Notes under the pieces: generated by a model
Database searches by the model: none
What the model was told of the DNA's origin: nothing
Seen by the model: only the letters and a program-made list of their open reading frames with translations
Translations under genes and position numbers: made by a program
DNA from: Enoplolaimus lenunculus
Lineage: Eukaryota; Nematoda; Enoplea; Enoplida; Thoracostomopsidae
Direction: 5' to 3'
DNA length: 64,000 nucleotides
Assembly (NCBI GenBank): GCA_030248215.1
Contig: JASANG010002537.1
Location: forward strand, 310,001-374,000
In this document: positions 34,601 through 48,336 of the stretch, piece by piece
Layout of the letters: every line of letters starts with the position of its first letter
How positions within the stretch are numbered: position 1 is the stretch's first letter

Positions 34601-37600
34601 CAGGTGGTCACGAGGGCAGAGCGCCTCTTGGTTTTTGTCAATTGGTTTTAGGAACTTTTTCAGTAGACAACTCAAGAAGCCTCTTTGAAAATTTTATGGA
34701 ATGTAACTCCCGTTGCAAAATGTACTTACTAAGTGTGCTTGACCACAGGTTTATCAGTTCGGTTTATATTTGACAGCGGTTTTAACTTTAATTATTAGCT
34801 TCTGATATACTGTGGGGACAACATGGGTCTGTTCTTGCGTTAAACAGGGGGTGAATAGTTTGAGATGATAACTGTGTATGTAAAATCAAGAAATAGGCAT
34901 AAGTAAACTAAACAACCAATTGTGCGACATTTGATAGGTTCGGGTTCGTATTTTCTTGTTTACGTGGATCAAAGTTTTTTTCGATATTAAAAAGTAGGTT
35001 TCGTTTTTTCCAGGGTTCTCTCGATTTGTGCACTATAGCTGTTCAGTTGTTTGGTCATATTGTTACTGAAATTAATCAAGTAAGTGGAAATGTTGGCTGA
35101 GAGACAAATTGCACCGGTTCTGCCCAAATATATATTCAAATGGAAAACAAAGTAGGATATACGTTCTATGTTCTTTCAAATACTATCAATATACCCTTGA
35201 GTATTGGTTTATTGTTTCACTTTCTGTGTGGGTTGCTCGTATGTCGGATATTCTTGAGAAAAATTCAAATCAGACTGTGTAGTTAGTAGGTAACCTGAAT
35301 TTTTATACATAACTTAACATTTGTTTGCATTCAGGGTGCAATTGGAATTTCGGTTCCGGTATTGAAATCTTTAAATTTCCTTACACTGTTCCGGCATTCA
35401 ATTTTGTTGCATGTTTCAGAGTGCGGGTATTTCCTCGATCAGTAAACATCGTAAAACGGCGGCATCGTTTCGTGATCTCTATTTGTTCGACATTTTCAAA
35501 CTGTCAATTCGACTCCTGCAAGAAGCATTAGACAATATTAAAAATGTTGATTTGTCAGATGAAAATCAGGTTTGTTTTAAGTATGAGATATACGGCTTAG
35601 AGTCAAAGCTGTCCGCATTTAGTTTTGATCTGTATCTTTTTTTCTAGTATTATCAGGCATCCGTTTTATTTATGAATGACGATATCATTAGGGTCCTCAG
35701 TGGTGTACTACATAAAGTTAAAAATTCATTGGTACTTGCATTATGCAGTCATTAGTGGAACAGTAGCATGATCTGTCTTGCCTGTTTCAATTTGGTAACT
35801 AAACTTATTCAAATAGTCTAGCCACCGTGCTATATGACGTGCCAGTTGCATTTCAATAATGATTTGTTGTAGCAAAGCATTATTGGTCAACTATTATCGC
35901 TAGCATTAAGCTGCCTGTCGTTTGACTTTATTGGATCGGTATGCGATGACTCCGCGGACGAAAGCCTCTCTGTTCAGGTGCCCACTGCTTGGCGAGTTGG
36001 TAAGTATTATTGGCGGCGTCTGACATTTTTTAGCAGGTTAAGCAATGAATTAGAGTTTTGTGACATTTTCAATCGATGTATGTATCGATGGTTTTGAAGA
36101 TTATTCAATATTACGTTCATATACTGAATTATAGAGTTGCGTTAAAATTGTAGCTGAATGATGTTGTATGAGGTATGGTACGCTGAAACTGATTTCTTTA
36201 CTTTAGTGAATTTTATATAAATAAAATCAAACTATACTGCACTGTACTTATTGTTTTTCAGCATTTTTGGATGCAACTATACTCAAGATGTTTTATTCCC
36301 TGTTTCGAGCTCTACCTCCGGTTTTAGCTACTGTGGTAAGTTCAAACTTTCAGGAGGCTTTCATATGTTGGACGATCTAGATAAGTTGAAGGAAATATAT
36401 AGTTTTTCATTATATAGATTTTAAGATAAACTGTTCTTAATCCGTTATAAAGTTATAAATGTCCAAATTGCTAGCTCAGTTATACAAGCTATAATTTTTG
36501 AGAGTTTATTAGTGGTTTAAGGTTCAAATTTGTAAATATAACTAATTTTTGTAATAAGTTTGAATTGATGATGGCAGTGGTTTAATCTGAAGACGAGAAG
36601 TAAGTAGAATTCAATGGCAAGATCGTTTTATGGAGTGCACTTCAGGCGCTATCGTGCTTAGTTCAGTTGGCTTCTATTCGTCGAACAATTTTCAATAACA
36701 ACGAACGTCAAGATTACTTAAACGCGCTGGTACTGGGAGTCAAAGATGTTTTGGAAAATACTCAGGTGTGTTTAGCTTAGATTATTTTCCGACTCGCAGC
36801 AACATGTTATCATTTAGAACTGTGTTGCTTTTGACACACTGAAACCTGTTTTTGAACTTTAATATGTACAACTAGATTAACTGTGATTGGTAATAGTTTT
36901 TTGCTTTTTTGCCAATTTTAAGTTTAAATTAGGAAAGTGTTTATCTTGCGCTACATGCGAAAATAACAGCAAACAATTCCGCTATAGGTTCTCAGCGAAC
37001 AAAACGTGTATCACGAGTTTTGCCGACTGATCGCTCGTTTGAAAAGTAACTATCAACTCGCTGAATTGATCAAAGTGCCAGATTATCCTAAAATCATTCG
37101 CATGATTGCGGAATTCACTGTCAGCAGTCTTGGAGTAAGTCTTGATAAGATTGCTATTGTATGTATATTTGCGTACGTTAATGTTTCAAAATTTAGAGAA
37201 ATTGAGCAAGCTCGACCTAGTTTTGTTGGCAAAATAATACAACTCGGATTGTTCGCCGGTTACTGTGAGATGTTTGGCTTATAGTTCAGTTTGATCCAGA
37301 ATATATAGATCGGGTACTTTGCTAAAATTAACGCCAATGTAAAGAAACGGAATAGGTTTGTGCTGGAATGATTATGATTTAGTTGGCAGTCGAGAGTCAA
37401 GAAAGTTTAACAATTATTGTTGAAGAGACTACCTGACGGGTCTAACCACTTCGAGGTCTCTGTCAATGATATATACCTGCCTATTTTTCCTGGGGATGAC
37501 AGCAACATCAGTGTCATAAGGTTTTAAAGCATTCTCTGACTGATGAATCCATAAACGGTGAACTACTTTTATACGGCACGTGATATTTGTATCAATTTCC

Positions 37601-40600
37601 TTGTTTTGCGATTTCGCAGATGTATCAGTTTTCGGCGAACTCAATTCATTATTTGCTTGCGTTTTGGCAGCGGCTTGTTTCCAGTATGCCGTATATTCGA
37701 AATGATGAAAACCATCTGTTACACAGTTACGCACCGCAAGTGACCAAGGCTTACGTAGAATCACGCTTGAATGTTGTTGCAGCTGTGTCTAGGTATTTTT
37801 AAGTATTTGTTATGAATCGCAAAGAACGATTTAGATTAAACGTTCAGTTCTTTACCATCATCTTTAAGTAATTCTGTTTCGTATGATATAAATGCAAATT
37901 TTTTACCTCATTTATTGTTGGCATTGCACTAGTGAGGATTTGGGCCTGGGCCAAATTTCCTCACTCGAAAAATTTTCATGTTCAGCACCCACTTGAACGA
38001 ATCTCATGGTTTAAAATTATGTATACTTATAAAATATGTAAACTTATAACATCGGAACGATTACAAAATGGGTTAGCGTCACCTCTGAACTTCAAAATAT
38101 GAAATTTATGCGAAAAAATTTAAAAATACAAAAATTTGCTAAAAATATCAAGAATTTGCGAAAACTTACAGATTGTAACATTTTAATTGTTTATTTCATA
38201 CAATATTGAAGTCAAGTCATCCGCCATCCTCTAAGCTTTAGGAAAATTTAGGACCCTTTAAAAACGTTTTTGTCCGATTGTGAATTATGCTAGTTCCGGT
38301 TCCCTTCGCATGTAGACTTGCGTCATTGATTGTCGAGTGCACCTGAACTGGTTACCGGCAGATGTTTTAGCGTTTTCCTAACTTTGACATTGCGTTTCTG
38401 GCATCGTTCGTATTTCAGGGATGGAATAGAAGATCCTTTGGATGATCACAGTTCGCTTGCTCAGCAGTTAGAACAAGTAGAATGAATCTATTCTATAATT
38501 TTAAATATATTTTGAGAACGTATATAAGTTTTTCAACTCATATTTGTTAATGTAATGTCATTTTGGGAATAGACAGTTAGCAGTGCTTTGAACAAACACC
38601 AGTTTATCGTGATATCGCGTTTTTATATCAAATTATTCTCTTGATTTCAATTAGCTGGTTGTGTGTTTGTAAGATTGTTCTTGATTTTAAGTTTGAATTT
38701 TGAAATTTTAATGTAAAAAGATGTCTATCTGTCATGGAATTGCGCTATATTGTTTATAATGATTGGTGCCGTCTATGACTATTGGAACTGGTCCAGAACA
38801 ATCAAGTGCAAGATTATCCTAATTACGGTTTTCAGCTATCTGTCATATGTCGTTGTGATTACGAGTCGTTTTGTCAATTAATTGCCCAACTGTTTGATGA
38901 AATGGCATCGCGTTATCAGTCTAGTGTGACGGGAGCTGGTGTTACAGCCAACAGTCAAACAAGTCACCAGCCGCAAAGTAGCACCGCTGAAACAAACGGA
39001 CCCACAGCGACGCCGAGCATTGCCGATCAGGAAGGCTGTTTGGCGTGGCTGGTATTCATTTCAGGTGCAGCCATTGGCGGCCGAGTCTCGTTCAGTAGTT
39101 GTGAAGACGAAGACGAAACCGACGGGTATTTGATTTGTCGGTAAGTGCAAAACCCATTTGTTATTCTGCAAGAAAGCATTTAGACAATAATTAAAGCAAC
39201 ATATAGCTTGGCTCTGTTTATGAGACGGATGATGGTTAACTTTTAATTATTTTGTTTCAGAGTTTTACAACTGATGCAATACACTGATTCTCGGTTGCCA
39301 GCACACGGAGTTGAAAAATTGGAACTAGGATATCTTTGGTTTTTAGAGCAGTTTCGAAAGATTTACATCAGCGATCAGATAACCAGGATATTAAATGTAC
39401 ATGCTATGTTTTTGTTTTGTCCAGTGTATTATCCTTGTAACATGTAATACTAACCGAAAAGTTTGTTTATTTATATCATTCACTTAGCAATGTTAAAACT
39501 AGTATGCTCACCCAGTTTCTGTTGTAAATAGGTACCACAGCATCAAAACCTGGATAAGCGCAACAATAAGTGCTATTAATTTTCATATTTCACTGAGGTA
39601 TGTATACAATATCATAGGTTGTTCGAACAAAAATTTGCAATGTTGGCTGTTTCAGGTATACAAGAAGCTGGGTGAAATTCTTGGTCTTAAAGATGAATCT
39701 ATGGTTCTAGCTGTGTTTGCTCGAAAAATGTTAGATTTTATAAAAATGACTTTTACTTTTTGATTCGTTTTTATCGGAACAGAATAGTTATACTTGTTAT
39801 TTTATTAGACGTTGATGTCAGTGAAAACTACGTTTCCTGATGTTTACACTGTACAAAACAATTTAACAAAATCGTTTAGTTCTTTGAATTACTATGTAAA
39901 AAGGTTCAATAATTTGTTAGCTTTGCTGCGTTACGATTTATTAAATAGGACTACTTTGAATGTTTTAGCATCACCAATTTGAAATATTGGAGCTGTCAAG
40001 AGCGAATAATCGATGAAACACTTGCTTTATTGAATGATCTTTCGATCGGATATGCGTCAGTAAAGAAACTAGTCAGACTTGAAGAAATACAATTCCTTTT
40101 TAATAATCATACGGTGAGGAGATAAATGAGTCAGCCATATATAACACGAGTTTCTGTTAGTACGAAAGTCATTGAGATTATAGTTTGGCATAAAGAGTTG
40201 AGGAAGTGAAAATTTTCAGACTAATGGACTAGAGGTTGTATCTGAACACCTTGACGTGTCTAGTGTTGCAAGCTATACTTAAAAACTTGTACTTTTTGCA
40301 GTGTGAATTGAGATAATGAGTGATTTTAGGGCAAGATAATTTGTGGTTACATAATTTCATAATTTGATATTTTTTACCGTATAGCTATTTTTTAGTTATC
40401 CATAATAAACATTTAGACGTAAAATAAGCACGGATTGCAGTGTGTGATACCGTGTGTATTCCGAGTTATTTTATATCATTTCAGAGCGATCATTTTGAAT
40501 TGTTGGGAACAAATGCAAACGTCAAAATGATGAAGAGTCGTAGTAAATTTTACACCGCATTAACTCGATTATTAGCGTTAGAGTTACAGTTAGAAGACGA

Positions 40601-43600
40601 CGAACAATTCCAGCGATATATGATGCCAATTACAGGTATTACAGGTCGTTGTAGCAAGGCTTTGAATCAGGCTTAACTTTATCTGCAGATTTGATATTCA
40701 TATATAGTTAATTTGAATGTTTGTTGATTTTAATTAAGGTTTGTTCAATTTGATCAGTTGGTAACACGATTTGGTCTAATTAATTGCACCAAACCTATGG
40801 GACTAATATTTTGCTTTTGTAGACAAAAATAGTGTGAGATATTTCTCCACCATCTCTGATTTTTTGCACTTGGTCACTGACTCTTATTAAAATATCAATT
40901 TTTCGCTTGTAATCGATACTCAATTGTTAAGTTTTCTTAAACAAAATCATTGCAGTATGAACGCGACGAATTTGTAGTTTTTCAGCTTCTTTGGATCAAT
41001 TACGGAAGCTGTTTGCATCTATGCCTGACAGTTCATTAATTGCTCAAATTGAGGCCAAGGTACGCGATTAGTTTGTTCAGAATTTTGTAAAAAATTTATG
41101 CTGTAAGTATAGTGCAAAACAGACAGCTGCTGAATGAATGTGAGAATTGGCTAACTTTTTGTTCGCTGTCACTTCAAAAAGGGGCTAGTTGTATCTTTCT
41201 AAAGGCAATGTTTTTTCGGCTAACCATAGTGAAAATATTATAAACCATTTTAGTTTGCTTGCTGTGGAACAGCTGAGTTTCGTCTTTTTCGGTTGTAAAG
41301 GCATTAAGGCGACGTTTCTCAATGAACTGTGTGTAATTTTTAGAGAATGACACGTTTTTAACTGAAGTTGATCTCAGGACGTTTTTAGAGTTATTCTTTT
41401 AATGCTATGTGCTTCTTGCTAAAGAATTGAAGCAGTATTGTTTATTTTTAGAAAGCGATAATTGGCCTGGCTCGTGATATTCATGGCATAGCATTTGCAA
41501 GCAACTCAAAGTCAGCATATTATATGCTGTTCAATTGGCTGTGAGTCTAATTTTATTACTGTTTTCTTATTTGTTTATATTTACAAATGAATGGTTATAC
41601 TGTTGTATTCATGCATATTGGTTCTACGAAACATAATGCGTGTGTAACACGGTACGGGGTTACACTTGAACTAACCATAACGCCCGCTGTAAAGGTGCTC
41701 GAACTATCAACCCTTAGACGCCGCTTTCTTGTACAAGGAGCAGGCGAAAGCAAATTTCAAGGGAAACACCAGAAATCGCCGCTCACTTACTGGGTGCTGG
41801 CGAAGGAAAATAACACAACGAACATACTAAATATGCTGCCACTTTTAACACGAAAAAACCAATGCGATAACCTATAGTTGCGTTTATTAAGAGAATAAAA
41901 ACACCCGAATAGCGAAACTTAGACCTTACAACTCAATTCACCGCATTTTTTTACAAGAAAATGCATATATCGCATGCTTTGAAAAAGATTATAATTGTCA
42001 GCCACGATTCAAAACAAGTTGATATTGCATAATAAACTAAAATTATTCTCTGAAACGTTATGTTTTTAGAACAATATTTTGACAGACTGAATATCTGTTA
42101 AACGAAATTCTTGCGCTAAACAAACTGAACGAAATTCTTGTGCTATGGCAGAATAAAAATGCAGGATTTATAAAAAGAATATAAATTGCGGGGACCATCA
42201 GCAATTGCAGCATGAATGCATACGTTTGTGTGTAATTGTATGATGTTTGTGTGCGATTGTATGTATATGTAATCATGTTTGTTTTGTTTGTTTGTTTATT
42301 TGTTTGCTTGCTTACACATGTACGTACTCTCAGAGACGACTTTTTAGCTATTTCATATGAGATTGTTGCGTAAAATATCACAGAGTTGCGCATGGCTCAA
42401 ATCAGATTTTTTATTTTAAGGTACCCCGACTATTTCAATATCTTCCACAAAGCAATAGAGGTAAGTTGCTTTATTGCATTATAAACAGACTCACTTATTC
42501 ATACAGGTTCTTCTTTTCATAAACTGTGTTTGTGGTGTTAGAAATCGTTATTTTATTAAAGCTGGAGCTAAACGTAACAGAATTCACAATCATTTGTAAT
42601 TTGACTCATCTAAAACAAGGGTTTTGCTCACACAGCTTTGTCCCCCAACATTTATTGAAGTAGAAGCTAGATGGAACGGAACATACAATCAACCCAAAGT
42701 GTAATTTGCGTCAATTAAAACTAGGTGTTCAAATCTTTTACAATTTCAGAATATACTATTAAATTTATAAAAAAATTTCTTTTAAGCTATGGTATGCTGA
42801 TCCTGACCTCACAACGCCAATATTGAAATTAATGGCTGAACTGTGCCATAATCGCAGTCAACGCCTTAATTTTGACGTAACATCGCCGAATTCATACCTG
42901 TTGTTTAAAGAAGCATCGAAATTTATTTGTTCATATGGTAAGTTCAGCTTGCTTTAGTGGAGACTTAGTCTGGCGTTATTTGTGCGGCGCCGTCCACAAG
43001 TCAAAAAATGTTTAAAAAAATTTTATGCGGTAACATGCGGCATTTTACGTGCATTTCCTGCTATATGGTGCCGCGCAGCACCAGACGCCAATGAAATGTT
43101 CAAAAAGTAATGTGCTACCTTTAAGTCTATGTTGTAATGCTAGAGGGCATTAAGCTATACAAATGGATTGCCATTTTAGATGGATTCTCAATAACTGGTT
43201 TTTGTTCTACTAAATGTTTTTGGAACATTGGATTTTAAGTTCTTATTTTTTAATTCTTAACCTAAAGCCGAAAAATCGCAATTAATTTATAATCCTGTGC
43301 TAAGATAGTATCGCAAATGCTATATATAGAGTACGAGTTGCTTACGAGTTGCTTACGTTTTTGTAAGTTTAGAAGTATAAATGTGTTTATTTAATGCTTT
43401 ATTAAGTTGTTTGTTTAGGCACTCGTATGCTTGCCATTGCTGACATTCCAAAAGACCAAATGTATAGAATGCGACTCAAGGGTGTAACAGTATGCTTCGG
43501 TATGCTCAAAGCGTGCCTCTGTGGTGCATATGTCAACTTTGGCGTATTTCGGTTGTATGGTGATTCCTGTCTAGACGACTCAATTAATATGTTTATTCAA

Positions 43601-46570
43601 ATGCTCATTGCGATACCACAACACGATTTATTGGTAAGTCAGTGTTTTATACTCTCTATTTCAGATGTTTTGAATTTCTCAGATATGTAATTCGTTTTTT
43701 GAAAACTTTCCAAAATTATTTTGGGCCAAATCATGTAAGATTGTTAAAATTTGTTTTTCAGATAAGCTACTGTTCAAGTGCAAATCAAAGGCAAATCCGG
43801 TTTAATTTAAACTGAACTTTTGTTCAAGGTTTTAAAATTATACGTGCGCGTATGATTTTTTCTTTCAGGCGTATTCTAAACTAAGCCAAAACTATTACTA
43901 TTTGTTGGAATGCCTGGCGCAGGATCATATGTCGTTTGTTTCTCATCTTGAGCCACAGATCTTTCTGTATATTCTGCAAACCGTACACGAAGGTGTTACA
44001 GCACTTGGTAAGTTGATAAGAGTGCAAAAATAGTAGAAGTAAACTAGTAAATAAAATTATGATTTTCTCTCTTGGTTTTGAAGAAAATATTGAACCAAGT
44101 ATAGCTGATGATAAGGTTTGATTATTCCTCTGTGTTTTGCTATAACCGCAGATTTTTGATACGTTTACTGTCTGATTATGTTACCGTAGTAGTGAAATCA
44201 ATAGCTGAGACAAACACTGCTTTGTTAGCTCTATACCACTATCCAGCTTAGCCAAAAATGCAATCTGTTGATATCTATTGCTGAAGTGTAATTTAACCCA
44301 TAAACTGTTGTTATTATTATGAGCAAAATTACATTATCATCAGTGACTTTATTCGAGGAGACAGAGTTTTACTCGAAGTGACTGAGCGGACTGTCACAGA
44401 AAACGCTATTACCACTAAATTTAAAAATTTCATGTGGGCCGCTCCGGCATATTTTGTGACACCGTAACAATGTTATTTTGAGCAAAAACCTATATATGTA
44501 CGCTAGCGCATTTTGTTGTTATGTTATTACTTTTGTTAGATTCCATGATTTGTTCTGCGTGCTGCAACACACTTGATCACATTGTCACTTATTTGTATAC
44601 CCGAGTATGCCGAGTGCGTGCAGGTAAAACTGGAGAACAAACCCATATTGGAATGCCGCCGCAAGGAGATAATTGTCTTCGCACGCTTGAATTACACCCT
44701 GAAGTTTTTCAGCAGGTAAAATAGTAATAGTAGTTGGACTTGAACGAAACACTTTAATTTTTAAAAAATCGGTATTTGTGAAACCAAACCAGCGTATACA
44801 AATGATACAAGTATAATACAAAGTGAAGAAGCACGAAGCAACAAACTATTTTAAGGTTATGTGTCTGCAAGATCGCTGGTCTGTACTAGTGGGTATTTAA
44901 CTTTTTATTGTAGATAATGTCTACTATACTTGCAACGTTGATCTGGGAAGACTGTCGCAATCAATGGTCAATGTCGCGGCCACTGTTAGGTTTGATACTG
45001 TTGAACGAAAGCTATTTTTCCGAGCTTCGTGACCAGGTTAGTTTTTAGTCAAAAAATATTTTTATTTGACAGCTGTTTTTAATTATTCCTGGTTATAAAG
45101 TGCATTGTCAGTGCACTTTATTAATTTTGTTGTAATTAAACCGTATTAAGGGTATTTTGGTAGTACACAGTTAGCATGGCTTTTATCGTATTGATTTGCA
45201 CTAAACTTTTTCAATTGTTTATGTATTGTTTAATGTCTCAGTATTGTAAGTGTTGCAGATAATCAATTCGCTGCCTGAATCTCGACGGCCTGCTGTTGTT
45301 TCTGCTTTCAATCATTTAATGGAAGGCGTTGAACGAAGCGTATCGGTCAAGTGTAAAGATAGGTTAGTTTAATTTAGTGTCCAAAACAGCGTTTTTAAAC
45401 CGTCACGTGAAACGTGCATCTCCAAGAATTTGAAATCAAGTTTACGTCTGAATTTGCAACTGCCTGCATAGAGCAGTAAATAGCAGATAACTGCACTAAA
45501 TATCAATCACAATATTTATTGCGTGTTTTAATTTATTTGCGTATATTGCATTGTGACATCACTGGCTTCTCCACAGCTTGAAAATTGCCGCCGGGCGTTT
45601 CCTGGGGGGCCCCAGGAGTTTCCTGGGGGACAGCTGATTTTCCTGGGGGGCCCAGATGATCTGGGGGGTCCTGGGGGGCAGGCTTAAAATTTTGCAAACC
45701 GACTTTTTGGACCATTTTTTTCATTCTAGACCGTGTTTCCAACTCAACGTAAGATTATTCATCGCTCAACATGACAAAAATTTCTCGCAAACGCTAATAA
45801 TAATTTTAATTAATATTACGTATATACTGACAACTTAACCAGAAGTTGAAAGAAGCACAATTATATAAAATATAGATAATCTATAATTGAAACTGTGATT
45901 AATATATATTTTGTATATTAGTCACAGCTTCAATTTATCATAAGGCTCAGGCGCGTTGAACTTGCTGCTGCCAGGTACTTTCGAATGCTGTATGCCCTGA
46001 AACGGTCTTTATATAATTGTGCTTTTTCAGTTCATTATTGAATTGTATTAGTAACTACGGGTATTTGTAACGCTATTAAAAATTATGAGTACTCAGCGTA
46101 ATATAAAATCATATTTTGCCGAATGTCCGCCTCAAAAGAAGTATTGAAAATTTTTGACCTAGAAAAGTCAAATTTGCTGGGGGCATTTTGCTGGGGGGCG
46201 GCCGAAAATTCGCCGGGGGCCTTTCCTGGGGGCGTCAAAATTTTCGCCGGGGGGAAAATGAAAATTTCGAAAAGTGCTGGGGGGCCCCCGCCCCCCCCCC
46301 CCCCGCTGTGGAGAAGCCAGCATCATTACATACAAGTATGGAAATGTTTTCAGATTCACTCAAAATTTGTCCGTATTTCGACGCGAAGTATGCGAGTCAA
46401 TGAAAGCTGTAGTTGAAAACGAAGCTACTTCACCGTCGTCGGCGATGGCTGCTAGTTTAATCGGGGGTCCAGGTGGTATTGCAGTTGTGACACAGAGTGG
46501 CAAATTAACACGGCCAAATGCGGCCGCGACTGTGCTTAGTGGACAATCATCATCAATTATGATTACGTGA
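31654..46570 (+). CDS. XPO7: Exportin-7 (RanBP16), complete, 28 exons
   Basis: An importin-beta family nuclear export receptor that binds RanGTP and cargo. Exons: 31654-31674, 32651-32788, 33118-33211, 33540-33610, 33889-33987, 35014-35079, 35420-35569, 35873-35999, 36262-36335, 36646-36765, 36988-37134, 37620-37792, 38419-38476, 38836-39140, 39261-39396, 39656-39729, 39969-40113, 40485-40635, 40986-41059, 41452-41540, 42421-42460, 42787-42937, 43419-43633, 43869-44007, 44540-44715, 44914-45036, 45259-45362, 46354-46570. They sum to 3,477 bases (1,158 residues; the human protein has 1,087) with all phases matching. Collinear matches to human include [60 protein letters not shown] and LSVFRREV. 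Exon 14 carries an extra Ser/Thr/Gln-rich loop of about 30 residues. The C-terminal tail after FRREV is longer than in vertebrates and unrelated. Confidence 0.97.
34060..34270 (-). mobile_element. tRNA-like TIR element, degenerate, in XPO7 intron 5
   Basis: Recognised from ATTACCAATCAACTATATACGCTTGATGCTC (eroded promoter part) and TTTGCAATTTAGTGCCCATAGTATAG, which parallel the copies at 8336 and 25478. The boundaries are approximate. Confidence 0.4.
42270..42320. repeat. TTTG microsatellite in XPO7 intron 20
   Basis: A short run of TTTG-type units (TTTGTTTTGTTTGTTTGTTT) in the intron between exons 20 and 21. Confidence 0.8.
45562..46320 (+). mobile_element. 759-bp G-run transposon with perfect 16-bp TIRs in XPO7 intron 27
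   Basis: CTGGCTTCTCCACAGC (45562-45577) and its exact reverse complement (46305-46320) bound the element. CATCA precedes (45557-45561) and follows it (46321-46325), a 5-bp target duplication. Both subterminal zones are full of CTGGGGGG-type runs, and a run of 14 C lies just inside the right end. The middle is AT-rich. No transposase. Its right edge is only 33 bases from the start of the last XPO7 exon. The superfamily is not clear. Confidence 0.85.
45884..45935 (-). ncRNA. Hairpin inside the G-run transposon
   Basis: A stem of about 20 pairs (arms near 45884-45905 and 45914-45935) around a TATA-rich loop. The differences between the arms become G-U wobbles on the minus strand and A-C mismatches on the plus strand, hinting at selection or formation on the minus strand. 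It could equally be the palindromic centre of a folding transposon. Confidence 0.3.
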
Positions 46571-48330
46571 TAATAATTCCAGCAAAATTGTGGCCATTTG
46601 TGCGGAAACTGTAACAAAATCAGGAATTATTTTAGAATTCTTTTAAAAGCAGTTGCCTTCGTGACGCCTAGCAGTTTTCGTGAGTTGACGATTATGGGAG
46701 CAAGGTTTTTGCTTTAAGTGAACACAAAGATTTCTTGCTTATTTTCCCTCACAAAAAGTTCCTCGCACCTAATGGTTGGATTTATAAAATAGTTTGAGGC
46801 TTAAATTTTGACCAAGTCAGCATAGGCTTCGTTCAATAACAAACGGGGGTGTGTGTGAAAAACGTTTGCCTTCTATCAAAATATTAGCATTAGTGTAAAA
46901 GAAAGTAAACAAGTACCGTGGCAGGAACCTTAGCGCGCTGTTGAGAAATTTAAACACCGGCACGCTAGCAAGCATTTGCATTAACATTCTACTGATTAGT
47001 GGAAATCCCAACATTTTCGAGGATTAGAATATTCACTGGATTTTTGTTTTGTGTACTCTTTTTGTAAGCGAAACTGTTTTATCGAATACTGGAAACGCCT
47101 ACTGCTACAGTTTTAAAATCACTAAGCGAAACACAGATAACACAAAACGAAAATGGGGCCTGTGTTGTATGATTATCGCAAATCGTATTTTCATGTTTTG
47201 ATGATTGTATTTCTGTGTTATGTAAATTGTGTCAAGTTACACACTGTCAGATTAACAGAACTAAAGTCGTTGTATACATATTTGCAGTTAGTTCACATTA
47301 ATTTTATCAATGGTTGTACAGAGTTGTTTCTTATAACCCAGCGCTATCATTAGGTCATTTGTGGAGCCGTTGACAAAAATTAATATGAACGGTGCATTAC
47401 TACTGATAACATTCACCGGGCATCAGCATGTTTCTTTTGTGATGTATTGCAGTTATATTGTAATGCTCTATAATGTGTTTTTTATTAGTTTCTTGTTGAT
47501 CATAGAATAAATATAATCAAAAGTTCGTTATGCCATTTCATGCATATTTTAGTGTTGTGGTCATTTTCGAAATCACTCCTTATTGTTCAAACTATCTGCT
47601 TTGGGTGCTTTTTATTTTCTCTTCAAATAAACAAATGGTACATAAAAAATTCTTTGGAACCAGCAATGAAACACAATGTTTCTTTATACTAGTGTTCCAT
47701 AAGAATTATCAATTCGTGTTGATTCCTTTTTGCCGCTGTATTGTTTTTCATAAATTTATTTTACATAGTTATAAATAAACAAGCAAAAGATTTGCTTTGT
47801 TTAAAGGGGATAAGATTATATTTGTGGGAAGTAAATAAGTGCCTAAGCTGAGTTATGTACGATTGCTGCGCTACTCATATATGTCTGTGAAAGCTCAGGT
47901 CTCGTTTAGTTAGTAATAAGGTAGTTTGTGGAAGGATTAGGATTGAAATGCCTATGTTAATCCATTTGTATTTAAATAACTTATTTAAAATAGGTTTTGT
48001 TATATGCTGTGAAATTGTGATGTGTAGTCCGCATGATGCAGATAGTGTCGTTGGTAAAGTTTCACTTTAATTGAAACTTGAAAGTAATTCATTTTGCCGG
48101 AAATTTTGCTTTAAGTTGCAATAATTATTATCCATGGTGTGTATAATAAAGGTTGGAATTCATCAGAAATGATGGTTAGAATGATTCTCTTGTTGACTGG
48201 TCGTTATGTGAGGTTCACGTTATACCCGGTCATCTTGGGCCCTGTTTTATTTCTATGAGAGTACAGGGTAACATTTTTGCTGCTTTTCACCCCATATCGT
48301 ATCCAAAAATTTGTAGCTATCTCATCATAT
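46571..48330. other. XPO7 3' flank and intergenic sequence
   Basis: Follows the XPO7 stop at 46568-46570. An AATAAA at about 47507 is a possible poly(A) signal for a long 3' UTR. No other gene is supported. Confidence 0.35.
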
Positions 48331-48336
48331 ATATAT

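Noticed and set aside
41587-41877. 96-codon open frame inside XPO7 intron 20
   Set aside because: The XPO7 frame skips it cleanly with matching phases (exons 20 and 21), and it has no recognisable similarity.
46123-46404. Overlapping Gly/Pro-rich frames near the XPO7 last exon
   Set aside because: Produced by the G- and C-runs of the transposon at 45562-46320.
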